Counted from the first letter of the stretch, positions 32,806 through 42,295 are shown. The stretch is DNA of 64,000 bases from Acuticoccus sp051016205 (GCA_051016205.1 CP136534.1:6418096-6482095); one strand, 5' to 3'. Notes: generated from the letters alone by a model not told the origin. Translations and numbers: made by a program.

Positions 32806-35699
32806 GGCTCGACGCAGCCTGCACCTGTGCAGTCAAGGTTGCGTGTGCCCGCGTCGAGAATTGCGCGATTGCCGGGCACCGAGGCCGCCCAAGCGCGCGA
32901 AAGCTCGGCCCAGGCATTGGCATAGCGTGTAAGGGCGTCGGCCATCTCCGGCCGCAGTTCCTGCCAGATGAGGGGATCATCGAAGAACGTGGGGCCAAGA
33001 AGCGTATGGATCGGCCGCAGATCGAGGAGGAGAGGCACCTCCTCGGTGCGCGCGAGTGTCCAGCCGTTGGACTGGGAAATCGAACCACCGATGGTGTCGA
33101 ACCATGCTCGCTGATTGGAGAACAACTCGCGCATCTCCTCCCGGTGCGACTGCTTGTAATCGCCGGTCGTGCCGATATTCAAAATGTCTTCCAGTGTTCC
33201 TGAAACCTTGCCCTTGATTTCTTCAGAGGTGCCACTGCTCGTCTGGCTCTCGCTCGTGTCGATAAAGGTTTCAAGATAGGCCATGCCGCCATACGTGACG
33301 GCGTTGGCGAAATGGGTTCCAAACGCTTTGAAGAAGGCCGTGTAGTCGCGCGGCCTGTCGTTGAGCTTGGCGATGAGGAGTTCCTCAATGCGTTGTTTGA
33401 ACTGCGGATCAAGACGCATCCGACCTCTGTCGAGCACCAACGCGTGGCGGGTTTGCACGGTCTTCGCGATGCCTGTGGAATAGCTTTGGGAGGCCATGGT
33501 GGCCTGCTCTTGCTGATAGGACCCGTCCTCGCTGAAGGCTGCGACGAGGGGGATGCCAGCAGACAAGCCAATCCCCGCACCCCAGCTCGACTGTCGCGAC
33601 TGGGCGGTCTCCGTCACAACGGTCTTGTCGCGCTCAGACCCGCGGTTCGCCAATCTGAAAAACAAGCCGTGGGGTACGATCATGTGGTTGCTGGTGAAGA
33701 AATAGTCGTGGCTGTGTTCGTCCGGGAAAGCGAAGATGTGTTTGGTCGACCCGGATGTGGATTGATTGTCACGGGCGCGCATCTTCATGGGGTTGTAGCC
33801 CTTGAAGTTGGCATCGACAAAGGTCGGCCGCTGTTCCACAGCGAACGTCCCGCCCCAGGCGACCTTGTTGGGGTTCGGCGGCGCGTACGCCGGTGGTCTT
33901 ACAAGAATGCGCGGGGCGTCCTCATCAATCCGCACATAGCTCACACGGTCTTCGCCGAGGATGAGCGTGTTGCCGTCCAGATCATGCCAGATGTGACCGT
34001 CTTGCCGCGGGAAGTGGAACACCTTGATGGGTTCGCGCTCATCAGGAGCTTCGCGCCACATGGTGAGCTGCTGGCCGGCAGGATTGTAGGCAAAACTATA
34101 GTAGGGCGCGGCCTGGTAGGTGCCGTGCACCAGGTCGGCAGCGGCCGTGCCCTTAAGGTCGAGCCAGGTGTCGGCGACGGCGTCCGCCCGCTCCGGTTCG
34201 TGAAAATTGCGGTCGATCCAAGTGCCCTCGGCAACCCCATGGGCAAGCTTTGCGTCGGCCGATACCTCCGGCTCCGAATAGGCAAGCCCGATGGCGCTGA
34301 TGCGGCCATCGTCACGCTTGAGGGTGAGACCTTCAAAGCGCGCGCCGTCCGCAATTGTGAGGCGAAAACGCTGACTGCCCCGCGGTCGCGGCGGGAGGTG
34401 ATCGCTGAAGAGTTCGGTCAGGCGTGTCTTGTCGGGACCAACCACGTCAAACGCGTAGCTGAAGCGAAGTTGTGTCAACTGGCGGCCGTCATGCTCACCA
34501 ACGACGGAGGTGATGGTTGTGCTGCGGCCGCCTTCGGGGCGAAACACACTGTAGGTGGGCCTGTTGGGATCACCGCCAGCGCCGGTTCTGATCCCGTCAT
34601 CGTCAAAGCCGAATGCGTTTGTGCGGTGGATTTGTATCCAGCGCCGCAGCTCAGCCTTCGCTTCGGCAATCGTCCCATCACGGTCTGCAACATCTGGCGC
34701 AAGCGCCTCCGCTGCCGCGAGACGTTCGGCCTCGTCGACGACGGCCCTGTGGGCACTGACACCATCGGCCAAGGCGTGGATCAAAGGGGCGCGGCGGGTG
34801 AACGTGCCAAGCCTGCGATCGGGATGGTCGTACTCGGTGATGATGTCGGCCACCCCGCGCCCGTCCACACTGACGAACAGGCCAGCAAGGGTCATCCCAT
34901 AGCTGCGTTTGTGAAACTCGACCTCGCCGTCAGGGCCGCCGGCGAGTGGGGTGAAGGCAATTTCGGGGGCTGTATAAGACAACGCCGTGCGCGCGTTGGA
35001 AAATGTGGCGTAGGCCACGAGATCATCGCGCGGGGGCGCAGTCGGCGGCAGCACGCCGAGCGAGCCCTTGATGGCCTGAAGGTCGTCGCCGGAGAGGGCC
35101 CGAGAAAAAAAGCGCAACGACGCGACCCAGCCGTCGAACGGGTCGGCTCCGCTGCAGCCGATGGCAAGCGCCCGCCCCTCCACCGAGGGCCGTGCATGGC
35201 TCACTTCTAACGGCAGGATCTGCTCCTGACCGTCCACATGGAGCATAACCCTGTCGCCGGCGACGACGAACGCCACGTGATGATAGCTGCCGTCCGACAA
35301 ATCCACGTCAGCGGCCACGGTCCCATCGGCGCCGGTGTAAAGTAGGCCTTTCAGGTCCGCCGTGACGGCAATCTTATAGTCAAGATCGTCGTCACTGCCG
35401 CGCTGAAGCAAACAACGCGGTGCGAGGCCTGCGAAGGGGTCTTGCCGGAAGCGCTCCTCATCGTGGTCGCGGGTGCGGGCCCTGACCCACATCTCCACCG
35501 TGCCTTCGCGATCCAGAGACAGGCGCGGATCGGCGGCAAACACAGTCTGATGATCAGCCGACACGCGCAGCGGGACATGCCGCTCGGCGCCGACGGCATC
35601 GTCGATAGCGCCCGCTGCCAGCAGTGCTGCCATGGACAAGACCACACATGTCGCGAAGGGGCGCGCGCCAAGACTTCGACCGAACATAATAAAACCCAT
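32802..35699 (-). CDS. Secreted LamG-MACPF (perforin-like) protein
   Basis: A 965-residue secreted protein. After a signal peptide (hydrophobic FATCVVLSMAALLAAGA, about residues 15-31) comes a concanavalin A-like LamG domain (about 40-215), with the signature strands GTVEMWVRAR, YHHVAFVVAGDRVMLHVDG and FDGWVASLRFFSRALS. A long middle region follows. A C-terminal MACPF domain shows the family signature YTAFFKAFGTHFANAVTYGG (about residues 785-804). MACPF proteins oligomerise and insert into membranes in eukaryotic immunity, but several bacterial ones are non-lytic. LamG domains often bind glycans. Length is far beyond the MACPF domain alone. It heads a two-gene coupled unit, and bacterial LamG-MACPF architecture is unusual. 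The exact target is unknown. Confidence 0.8.
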   Translation of the reverse strand: MGFIMFGRSLGARPFATCVVLSMAALLAAGAIDDAVGAERHVPLRVSADHQTVFAADPRLSLDREGTVEMWVRARTRDHDEERFRQDPFAGLAPRCLLQRGSDDDLDYKIAVTADLKGLLYTGADGTVAADVDLSDGSYHHVAFVVAGDRVMLHVDGQEQILPLEVSHARPSVEGRALAIGCSGADPFDGWVASLRFFSRALSGDDLQAIKGSLGVLPPTAPPRDDLVAYATFSNARTALSYTAPEIAFTPLAGGPDGEVEFHKRSYGMTLAGLFVSVDGRGVADIITEYDHPDRRLGTFTRRAPLIHALADGVSAHRAVVDEAERLAAAEALAPDVADRDGTIAEAKAELRRWIQIHRTNAFGFDDDGIRTGAGGDPNRPTYSVFRPEGGRSTTITSVVGEHDGRQLTQLRFSYAFDVVGPDKTRLTELFSDHLPPRPRGSQRFRLTIADGARFEGLTLKRDDGRISAIGLAYSEPEVSADAKLAHGVAEGTWIDRNFHEPERADAVADTWLDLKGTAAADLVHGTYQAAPYYSFAYNPAGQQLTMWREAPDEREPIKVFHFPRQDGHIWHDLDGNTLILGEDRVSYVRIDEDAPRILVRPPAYAPPNPNKVAWGGTFAVEQRPTFVDANFKGYNPMKMRARDNQSTSGSTKHIFAFPDEHSHDYFFTSNHMIVPHGLFFRLANRGSERDKTVVTETAQSRQSSWGAGIGLSAGIPLVAAFSEDGSYQQEQATMASQSYSTGIAKTVQTRHALVLDRGRMRLDPQFKQRIEELLIAKLNDRPRDYTAFFKAFGTHFANAVTYGGMAYLETFIDTSESQTSSGTSEEIKGKVSGTLEDILNIGTTGDYKQSHREEMRELFSNQRAWFDTIGGSISQSNGWTLARTEEVPLLLDLRPIHTLLGPTFFDDPLIWQELRPEMADALTRYANAWAELSRAWAASVPGNRAILDAGTRNLDCTGAGCVEP

Positions 35700-36027
35700 G
35701 CCTTAAAACCTTTGATCGCAAGAGTGTTCTTTTCCGGCATTTCACGCAAGTGCATGAGGCGCTTGAGGCGGCCCCCAGAGCCGCCACAAAGCCACAGGGG
35801 CAAGGCTTACCGAACGCGGTTCGGTCCACGACATCACGACCATGACTGACGGCGGGGCGCCGTCGCCATTGGGCGTCGACACAGGGGAGCGCTCGGCATC
35901 ACCGACTTGCTGCAAGGGCAATGGAACGTCTAGAGGGAGGAGCGGCCCCACCGAAGGGCCTAGACGGCAACGGTGGGACCGCTGTGACAACTAAACCCAT
36001 AGATCAGCACGATCGAGGGTTTGAAAT
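35700..36027. other. Intergenic region with two hairpins, between the MACPF gene and tRNA-Asn
   Basis: No gene is visible. ACCGAAC/GTTCGGT (35809-35825, 3-base loop) and the longer hairpin at 35941-35983 are the only ordered elements. The MACPF promoter must lie here on the minus strand. I looked for a B12 box of a cobalamin riboswitch because cob genes follow, and found none. Confidence 0.45.
35941..35983. terminator. Strong stem-loop 3' of tRNA-Asn
   Basis: AGCGGCCCCACCG (35941-35953) faces CGGTGGGACCGCT (35971-35983), 12 pairs with one C-A mismatch. It lies 45 bases past the 3' end of the minus-strand tRNA gene and may end that transcript. There is no U-run, so a processing or attenuation role is equally possible. 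Confidence 0.4.
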
Positions 36028-36102
36028 TGGCTCCCCGGGCCGGATTCGAACCAGCGACCAACCGGTTAACAGCCGGTTGCTCTACCACTGAGCTACCGGG
36101 GA
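36028..36102 (-). tRNA. tRNA-Asn (anticodon GTT)
   Basis: Read on the minus strand this folds into a cloverleaf. The acceptor stem is TCCCCGG/CCGGGGA with G as discriminator. The D-arm lies around TAGCTCAGTGGTAGAGC. The anticodon arm is CCGGC-TGTTAAC-CGG-like with anticodon GTT, and the T-arm contains GGTTCGAATCC. CCA is encoded at 36028-36030. Its 3' end points towards the MACPF locus, a typical integration-site orientation, though no integrase or second copy of the 3' end is in the window. Confidence 0.95.
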
Positions 36103-36164
36103 ATGGTGCTCACTGACGGCAGCGCTATAGCAACGCGAAACGTCGGACGCAACACGGAGATTGT

Positions 36165-36701
36165 GTGAAACCGTTGGTCCTGGTCCTCGGCGGGGCACGA
36201 TCGGGAAAATCCCGCCATGCCGAAGCGCTCGCCAAACGCGCATCCGCGCACACCCCGGTCACCTATATCGCAACGGCCGGACCGCCGCGCGATGCTGAGA
36301 TGGCCGCCCGCATTGACGCCCACATCGCCCGGCGGCCTGCGGCGTGGGCGACGGTGGATGCCCCGCGCGATCTCCTCAGTGCCGTGAGAGACGCTGACGG
36401 GATTGTGCTCATCGACTGCCTGACCCTTTGGCTCTCCAATGTCATGCTCGCCGAAGAGGACGTGGCGGCGGCCATCAAGGGGCTCTGTGAAGGGCTGGAG
36501 GCGCGGCAACACGCAGTGATTGCGGTGTCCAACGAGGTGGGCGAAGGAATTGTCCCCGCCACATCGCTCGGAAGACGCTTTCGCGACGATCAGGGCGTGC
36601 TAAACCAACAGGTGGCGCACATGGCCACCCACGTCGTCAAAATGGTGGCCGGATGCCCAATCCTCGTCAAACCGCGGACAGACCCGGAGATTTCATTGTG
36701 A
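36165..36701 (+). CDS. cobP: Adenosylcobinamide kinase / adenosylcobinamide-phosphate guanylyltransferase
   Basis: A 178-residue bifunctional enzyme (CobP/CobU) that phosphorylates adenosylcobinamide and then forms GDP-cobinamide, a late step of vitamin B12 assembly and salvage. The P-loop GGARSGKS (residues 9-16), TYIATAGP (33-40), the phosphate-accepting region with the guanylylated His in IDAHIARRP (about 50-58) and SNEVGEGIVP (about 122-131) are present. Length matches the family. GTG at 36165 is the start; no other start fits the conserved N-terminus. The stop overlaps the GTG of cobW. Confidence 0.92.
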   Translation: MKPLVLVLGGARSGKSRHAEALAKRASAHTPVTYIATAGPPRDAEMAARIDAHIARRPAAWATVDAPRDLLSAVRDADGIVLIDCLTLWLSNVMLAEEDVAAAIKGLCEGLEARQHAVIAVSNEVGEGIVPATSLGRRFRDDQGVLNQQVAHMATHVVKMVAGCPILVKPRTDPEISL

Positions 36702-37702
36702 ACGAGCGTGTGCCGGTAACTATCGTGACGGGCTTTTTGGGTGCTGGGAAAACCACCCTGATCAAACGGTTGCTGGACAATGCCAATGGGGCGCGGATCG
36801 GGCTCATCATCAACGAATTCGGTGATTTGGGGTTTGACGGCGACCAGGTGTCCGCCTGCCTTGACCCAGGCTGCGAGGACGATGTGGTGGAGCTCACCAA
36901 CGGGTGCCTGTGCTGCACGGTTGCGGACGATTTCGTGCCAGCGCTAGAGGCCCTCCTCAACCGCCCCGCGCCGCCTGAGAGAATTGTGATCGAGACGTCG
37001 GGCCTTGCCCTCCCCCAGCCGCTGATTGCAGCCTTTGCCTGGCCGACGGTCAAACCGCGGGTGACGGTTGACGGCGTCGTCACCCTCGTCGATGCGCCAG
37101 CGGTCGCTGCTGGCCGGTTCGCCCATGACCCCGAAGCGGTGGACCTGGCCCGCCGCGCTGATGAAGCGCTCGACCACGAGAGCCCTTTGCAGGAGCTGTT
37201 TGAGGATCAACTCAAGGCGGCCGATCTCGTCTTGCTGTCAAAGACCGACGGTGTGGACGAGACCACCCTCTCAGGCGTTGAGACCACCGTGCGTGAAGCG
37301 ATCAGGCCAGGTGTTGCGGTGGTGGCCGGGACCGATCCGCAGATCTTCGGCCTTGGCGCTGCGGCCGAAGCTGACCCTGCGGCACGCGATGGCCACCACG
37401 GCCACGATGCCGACCACGAGCATGATGACTTCGACACCCTCATCCTCCACAAGCGCTATGGCGGGCGGGCCGAGGCAGAGGCAGCGCTCGGTGCCCTTGC
37501 CGCCGACCCCGCGATTTTGCGGCTGAAGGGCAGCGTCGCCCTGGCCGACAAGGCAGCGCCCCTATTCGTTCAGGCGGTGGGACCACGGCTTGAGACGTGG
37601 TTCGGCCGCCCCGGGCAGGCGTCAGGCGGCCTTGTGGTGATTGGCCTGTCGCCGCTGGACCTTACGCGTCTGGAACAGAGCGGTGACGCCGTGGCGGCCT
37701 GA
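36698..37702 (+). CDS. cobW: CobW-type GTP-dependent metal chaperone
   Basis: A 334-residue P-loop GTPase of the COG0523 family. GFLGAGKT (residues 12-19) binds nucleotide, and CLCC (70-73) is the metal-binding CxCC motif. SKTDG-type specificity residues and a His-rich stretch DGHHGHDADHEHDD (about 230-243) add more metal ligands. In aerobic B12 producers CobW is thought to deliver cobalt to the CobNST chelatase, which fits its place directly before cobN. The GTG at 36698 is used, in a GTGA overlap with cobP. The frame is open upstream but inside cobP. Confidence 0.92.
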   Translation: MNERVPVTIVTGFLGAGKTTLIKRLLDNANGARIGLIINEFGDLGFDGDQVSACLDPGCEDDVVELTNGCLCCTVADDFVPALEALLNRPAPPERIVIETSGLALPQPLIAAFAWPTVKPRVTVDGVVTLVDAPAVAAGRFAHDPEAVDLARRADEALDHESPLQELFEDQLKAADLVLLSKTDGVDETTLSGVETTVREAIRPGVAVVAGTDPQIFGLGAAAEADPAARDGHHGHDADHEHDDFDTLILHKRYGGRAEAEAALGALAADPAILRLKGSVALADKAAPLFVQAVGPRLETWFGRPGQASGGLVVIGLSPLDLTRLEQSGDAVAA

Positions 37703-40700
37703 TGCACCTTCTGACGGCCGAGGCGCAGAGGATTGATGCGGACGAGGCGGTCGACCTCGACCTTGCCCCCGCCCCCATCGTGATCCTCTCGGCAGCCGAC
37801 GGTGAAATCACCGCCTTCGCCGAGGCCGCCGCCCGCAGACCGCAAGGCGCACACGCGCTACGCCTTGCCAACCTCATGTCCCTGGCCCACCCCATGTCGG
37901 TGGACCTTCTGGCCGATAAGACCCTTTGCCAGGCAACACTCGTGGCGGCGCGGATCCTGGGCGGCGAGGGCTATTTCGCCTATGGGGTGGAGCGGTTGCG
38001 ACGGCTCGCTGCCGAGACCGGCGCAAAACTGTTGATTGTGGCCGGCGAACCGGATTTCGACCCGGAGCTTGCCGCAAGGGGCACCGTCTCCGTTGCCGAT
38101 GCCCGCGCCTTTCACGAGGCCTGCCGCAATGGTGGACCTGTGAACAGGGACCGTGCGCTGGCTCTTCTGGATGCGCTGCTTGATGGGGGCGAAAGGCCTC
38201 CGCCTGCCACAGCCGTCCCCGCCGCCGGCCTTTATGCCAAGGGGAAGACGCCTAAGGATCTTGCAGGGCTTTCTGCCGTCTACGGCGGCACCGGGCCTGC
38301 TGTGGGGCTCGTCTTTTATCGCGCGCACCTTCTGGATGGCCTGACGGGGGGGATCGATGCGCTGGCCGATGGACTGGCGGAGGCGGGCCTGCGGCCGGTG
38401 CCGATCTTCGCCACGGGGTTGAAGGATCCCGTGGCGAGCGCCGTGGTGCGGGCACTGTTGCGTGAGGCTGACGCGGGCGTCGTTCTCACGCCGATGGGCT
38501 TTTCCGCTGGTGGCGAGGGCAACGCGCTCGACGATGGCGGGCGCGTGGTGCTTGAGGCCGTCCAGTCCCTTGCCGCACGAGAGGATTGGGACGAGGCAAC
38601 CAGCGGGCTCGGCGTGCGCGACCTTGCCATGCATGTGGTGACGCCTGAGTTCGACGGGCGCCTCATGACCCGCGCCTTCGCCTTCAAGGAGCGTGGGGCG
38701 CGCGATGCTTTGACGGGGGCGTTTCCCGTCCACTTCGCGCCTGAGCCCTCCCGCGTTGGCTTCGTCTCGGCCCTTGCGGCCGCCCATGTGCGTCTGAGGC
38801 AGACGCCAGCGGACAAAAAGCGCGTGGCGCTTGTCCTTGCCAACTATCCTGGGCGCGACGGGCGCATTGCCAATGGTGTGGGGCTCGATACGCCCGCCTC
38901 CACCATCAACCTCCTGAGCGCGATGGCCGCGGATGGGTATGACACCGCCCATCACCCCCAAAGCTCAAAGACGCTGATGGAGGCCCTCATCGCCGCGCGG
39001 CGCGAACCCCCTGCGCGGCTCAGCCTGGCAGACTATGAGGCCTGGTTTGCCACGCTGCCGGCAAGTGCGCGGCAGGAGGTGACGGCGCAGTGGGGAGCGG
39101 CCCGCAACGACCCCGGCGTGGTTGATGGCGCGTTTGCCATCGCGGCTCTTCGGTTCGGCAATGCGTTGGTGGCGATCCAACCGGCGCGCGGCTACGAGAG
39201 GGACATCAAGGCCACCTATCACGACCCTGCCCTTGTCCCCACCCACGCCTACTTGGCGTTCTACCTTTATGTGAGGGAGGTGTTCGGCGCCCATGCCGCG
39301 ATCCATGTGGGCAAGCACGGCAACATGGAGTGGTTACCAGGCAAAGCAACGGCGCTGTCGGACCGCTGCTGGCCCGAGATCGCGTTCGGCGCGCTGCCCC
39401 ATCTCTACCCTTTCATCGTCAACGATCCTGGCGAGGGGACGCAGGCCAAACGTCGCGCACAGGCGGTGATTGTCGACCACCTCACCCCGCCCATGACGAC
39501 GGCGGAAAGCCACGGCATCGCGCTCTCGCTGGAGCCGATGATTGACGAATATGCCCTTGCCCGCACCGTCGACCCCAAACGGGCCGACCGGCTTGCCGGC
39601 GACATTGTGGATGTGGCCGAACGCTCGGGCCTGTGCGAGGACCTTTCCCTTGCCGTCGGCGAGGAAACCGACGCCGTGGTCGCCGCCCTCGACGCGCACC
39701 TTTGCGATCTGAAGGAGCTGCAGATCCGCGACGGCCTCCACATTCTGGGCGAGAGCCCCACGGGCGAGCAGCGGCGCGATACGGTGGCGGCCATCCTGCG
39801 CGCTCCCCGCGGCGCGGCGCCAGAAGATGCGTCGATCCTGCGCGCTGTGGCGGCGGACTTCGGCCTCCACTTCGACCCGCTCGACACCGACCTTGCCGCC
39901 GCCTGGGACGGCCCGCGCCCCGATGGACTCAACACACTGCCTGCGCCCTGGCGCACCGCTGGCGATACGGTGGAACGGCTCAGCGCCCATGTCAGCACCC
40001 TCCTTGAGGGCAAAGCCGAGCCAGGGCCGAAAGCAGAGGCAGTGCTTGCCGGGGCAAAGGCCATCGTTGCCGCGCTCGATGCCTCGGGGACACGGGAAAT
40101 CACGGCGGCAATGGGGGCGCTCGGCGGGATCTTTATACCGCCCGGGCCGTCGGGAGCGCCCACACGCGGAAGGCCCGATGTTTTGCCCACGGGGCGGAAC
40201 TTTTTTGCCGTTGATATCAGGGGCATTCCCACCCAAACCGCCTGGCAGATCGGCGCTGCCGCCGCCGAGCGGGTGGTGGACCGCTACGTGATGGAAGAGG
40301 GCGAGTGGCCGCGCGCCATCGTCCTGACCTGTTGGGGCACGGCGAACATGCGCACCGGTGGGGACGATATTGCCCAGGCCCTTGCCCTCATCGGCGCAGA
40401 GCCTGTGTGGGATGGGGCAAGGCTGACAGGCTTCACCGTCCGTTCGCTCGGCGCCATGGGCCGGCCGCGGGTGGACGTGACCTTGCGCATCTCCGGCTTC
40501 TTCAGAGACGCGTTTCCCGAGCAGATCATGCTGTTCGACAGTGCCGCCCGCGCCATCGCAGCGCTGGATGAGCCTGACGACCAGAACCCTTTGCGCGCCA
40601 GATTTGCGAACGCCGATGGTGGCGACATCTCCGTCTTCGGCGCCATGCCGGGCGCCTATGGGGCAGGCCTGCAAGCGCTGATCGACACGGGGAGCTGGCA

Positions 40701-41331
40701 AGATCGGGGCGACCTTGCGGAGGCCTTCGTCGCCTGGGGCCGCTACGGCTACGGCAAGGGCCGCGCAGGGGAGACCGCCGAGGCGCCTTTGCGGCAACGC
40801 CTTGCCACCATCGACGCCGTCGTCCAAGCCCAGGACAACCGCGAGCACGATATCCTCGACAGCGACGACTACTACCAGTTCGAGGGAGGACTTGCCGCCG
40901 CCGTAGAGGTTGCCCGCGGGCGTGCACCTGTCAGTCTTCATGTGGACACGAGCCGGGCAGAACGTCCCGTTGCTCGCACGTTGAAGGAAGAGATCGCACG
41001 GGTGGTCAGAGCCCGCGCCGCCAACCCAAAATGGATCAAAGGGGTGATGCGCCACGGCTACAAAGGCGCGTTCGAGATGGCGGCAACGCTCGACTATCTG
41101 TTTGCGTTTGCCGCCACCACCAACGCTGTCGCCGACCACCACTTCGACCAGCTCTACGACGCCTACCTTGAGGACGAGGCCGTGGCCGACTTCATCGCCG
41201 CCGCCAACCAGCCTGCGCTGCAGGACATGGTCGCACGGTTCCGCGAGGCGGTGGACCGTGGCTTGTGGGCGCCGCGCAAGAACAGCGTCTATGCTCGTCT
41301 CGACCAACTCGCCCGTTGTGAGGAAAGCTGA
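37702..41331 (+). CDS. cobN: Cobaltochelatase large subunit CobN
   Basis: A 1209-residue protein matching the large subunit of aerobic cobaltochelatase, which inserts Co2+ into hydrogenobyrinic acid a,c-diamide with the AAA+ subunits CobS and CobT (not in this window). Diagnostic segments are HVGKHGNMEWLPGK (about residues 535-548) and the C-terminal MRHGYKGAFEMAATLDYLFAFAATT. The length is close to other alphaproteobacterial CobN proteins (about 1,200-1,275). It starts at ATG inside TGATG with the cobW stop and ends in a TGATG with cobO. A long open frame on the opposite strand is an artefact of GC-rich codon use. Confidence 0.95.
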   Translation: MHLLTAEAQRIDADEAVDLDLAPAPIVILSAADGEITAFAEAAARRPQGAHALRLANLMSLAHPMSVDLLADKTLCQATLVAARILGGEGYFAYGVERLRRLAAETGAKLLIVAGEPDFDPELAARGTVSVADARAFHEACRNGGPVNRDRALALLDALLDGGERPPPATAVPAAGLYAKGKTPKDLAGLSAVYGGTGPAVGLVFYRAHLLDGLTGGIDALADGLAEAGLRPVPIFATGLKDPVASAVVRALLREADAGVVLTPMGFSAGGEGNALDDGGRVVLEAVQSLAAREDWDEATSGLGVRDLAMHVVTPEFDGRLMTRAFAFKERGARDALTGAFPVHFAPEPSRVGFVSALAAAHVRLRQTPADKKRVALVLANYPGRDGRIANGVGLDTPASTINLLSAMAADGYDTAHHPQSSKTLMEALIAARREPPARLSLADYEAWFATLPASARQEVTAQWGAARNDPGVVDGAFAIAALRFGNALVAIQPARGYERDIKATYHDPALVPTHAYLAFYLYVREVFGAHAAIHVGKHGNMEWLPGKATALSDRCWPEIAFGALPHLYPFIVNDPGEGTQAKRRAQAVIVDHLTPPMTTAESHGIALSLEPMIDEYALARTVDPKRADRLAGDIVDVAERSGLCEDLSLAVGEETDAVVAALDAHLCDLKELQIRDGLHILGESPTGEQRRDTVAAILRAPRGAAPEDASILRAVAADFGLHFDPLDTDLAAAWDGPRPDGLNTLPAPWRTAGDTVERLSAHVSTLLEGKAEPGPKAEAVLAGAKAIVAALDASGTREITAAMGALGGIFIPPGPSGAPTRGRPDVLPTGRNFFAVDIRGIPTQTAWQIGAAAAERVVDRYVMEEGEWPRAIVLTCWGTANMRTGGDDIAQALALIGAEPVWDGARLTGFTVRSLGAMGRPRVDVTLRISGFFRDAFPEQIMLFDSAARAIAALDEPDDQNPLRARFANADGGDISVFGAMPGAYGAGLQALIDTGSWQDRGDLAEAFVAWGRYGYGKGRAGETAEAPLRQRLATIDAVVQAQDNREHDILDSDDYYQFEGGLAAAVEVARGRAPVSLHVDTSRAERPVARTLKEEIARVVRARAANPKWIKGVMRHGYKGAFEMAATLDYLFAFAATTNAVADHHFDQLYDAYLEDEAVADFIAAANQPALQDMVARFREAVDRGLWAPRKNSVYARLDQLARCEES

Positions 41332-41939
41332 TGACCGCCGACATCGACGCCCGTCATGCCGAAAAGATGCGCAAGAAGAAGGCCGCCCGCGACAAGATTC
41401 TTGCCAGCAAGACCATCGAGAAGGGCCTTCTCATCGTCCACACAGGCAAGGGCAAGGGTAAGTCCACCGCAGCCTTTGGGATGGTGATGCGCGCTGTCGG
41501 CCACGGCATGACGGTGGGCGTTGTCCAATTCATCAAAGGGCGCATCGAGACAGGCGAAAAGGCCGTGCTGGACCGGTTTGACGATCAGGTGAGCGTCCAC
41601 AGGATGGGCGAGGGCTTCACCTGGGAGACGCAGGACCGACAGCGCGACATTGCCGCTGCCACATCCGCCTGGGAGGTGGCCAAGACCATGATCGCCTCGG
41701 GCGAGTATCAGATGGTGCTCTTGGACGAGCTCAACATTGTCCTGCGCTACGACTACCTGAACGTGGATGAGGTTGCCGACTTCCTTAAAAATCAGAAACC
41801 TGATGACGTCCACGTGATCATTACAGGGCGCAACGCCAAGGATGCGTTGATCGAGATTGCCGACCTTGTCACCGAGATGACGATGATCAAACATCCTTTC
41901 CGGTCAGGCGTTAAGCCCCAGAAAGGGATCGAGTTTTAG
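41331..41939 (+). CDS. cobO: Cob(I)alamin adenosyltransferase, CobO/BtuR type
   Basis: A 202-residue corrinoid adenosyltransferase that attaches the 5'-deoxyadenosyl group to cobalt using ATP. It has the reversed-type P-loop GKGKGKST (residues 39-46) after a basic N-terminal helix that covers the corrinoid. MGEGFTWETQDRQRDI (about residues 87-102) and VLLDELNIVLRYDYL (about 125-139) are family hallmarks. It is the last gene of the cobP-W-N-O operon and is followed at once by a small terminator. Confidence 0.95.
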   Translation: MTADIDARHAEKMRKKKAARDKILASKTIEKGLLIVHTGKGKGKSTAAFGMVMRAVGHGMTVGVVQFIKGRIETGEKAVLDRFDDQVSVHRMGEGFTWETQDRQRDIAAATSAWEVAKTMIASGEYQMVLLDELNIVLRYDYLNVDEVADFLKNQKPDDVHVIITGRNAKDALIEIADLVTEMTMIKHPFRSGVKPQKGIEF

Positions 41940-41942
41940 GGG

Positions 41943-41959
41943 CGCTCCGCAGCGTTTTT
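41943..41959 (+). terminator. Terminator of the cob operon
   Basis: CGCT (41943-41946), loop CCGC, AGCG (41951-41954) followed by TTTTT (41955-41959). It is short but has the U-run of an intrinsic terminator and begins 4 bases past the cobO stop. Confidence 0.55.
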
Positions 41960-42295
41960 GCGCCCGCTCCAGGGCCCTTTCCCGGTCCCGCAGCACACCG
42001 TGCCGCGAACCTGAACGCCATCCTGACTTTACGTTCAGCTGGCGGTCAGAATGGCTGCAGGATAGTGCCACCATCCTTCCCGGCCTTTCGGGGCATCTGA
42101 GCGCAATTCTGCCAGTCGGCCAAGGCCTTCCAGCAACAGTCAGCGGCACGATCAAAGGGATGGTGGGCTCGGCCGTGACACTGCCGCTAAGGGTGGTGCC
42201 GGTCGTTTCTAGGAGGCGTCATTCTTGTGACCTGCATCACATTTGTTCCGCGTACGCCATCGCATCTGCGGCTTGTTGCCAAAGGAGATGTCTGC
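41960..42295. other. Intergenic region after the cob operon
   Basis: 336 bases with no gene that I can support. It contains a hairpin CTGAACG/CGTTCAG (42011-42017 with 42032-42038) and should hold the promoter of the small CBM2-like gene at 42296. I see no clear promoter boxes. Confidence 0.4.

Noticed and set aside
35700..36164. Cobalamin riboswitch upstream of cobP
   Set aside because: I looked for the conserved B12 box on both strands and saw only simple hairpins and the tRNA gene.
39334..41307. 657-codon open frame opposite cobN
   Set aside because: It lies wholly inside the clearly assigned CobN gene and encodes nothing recognisable.
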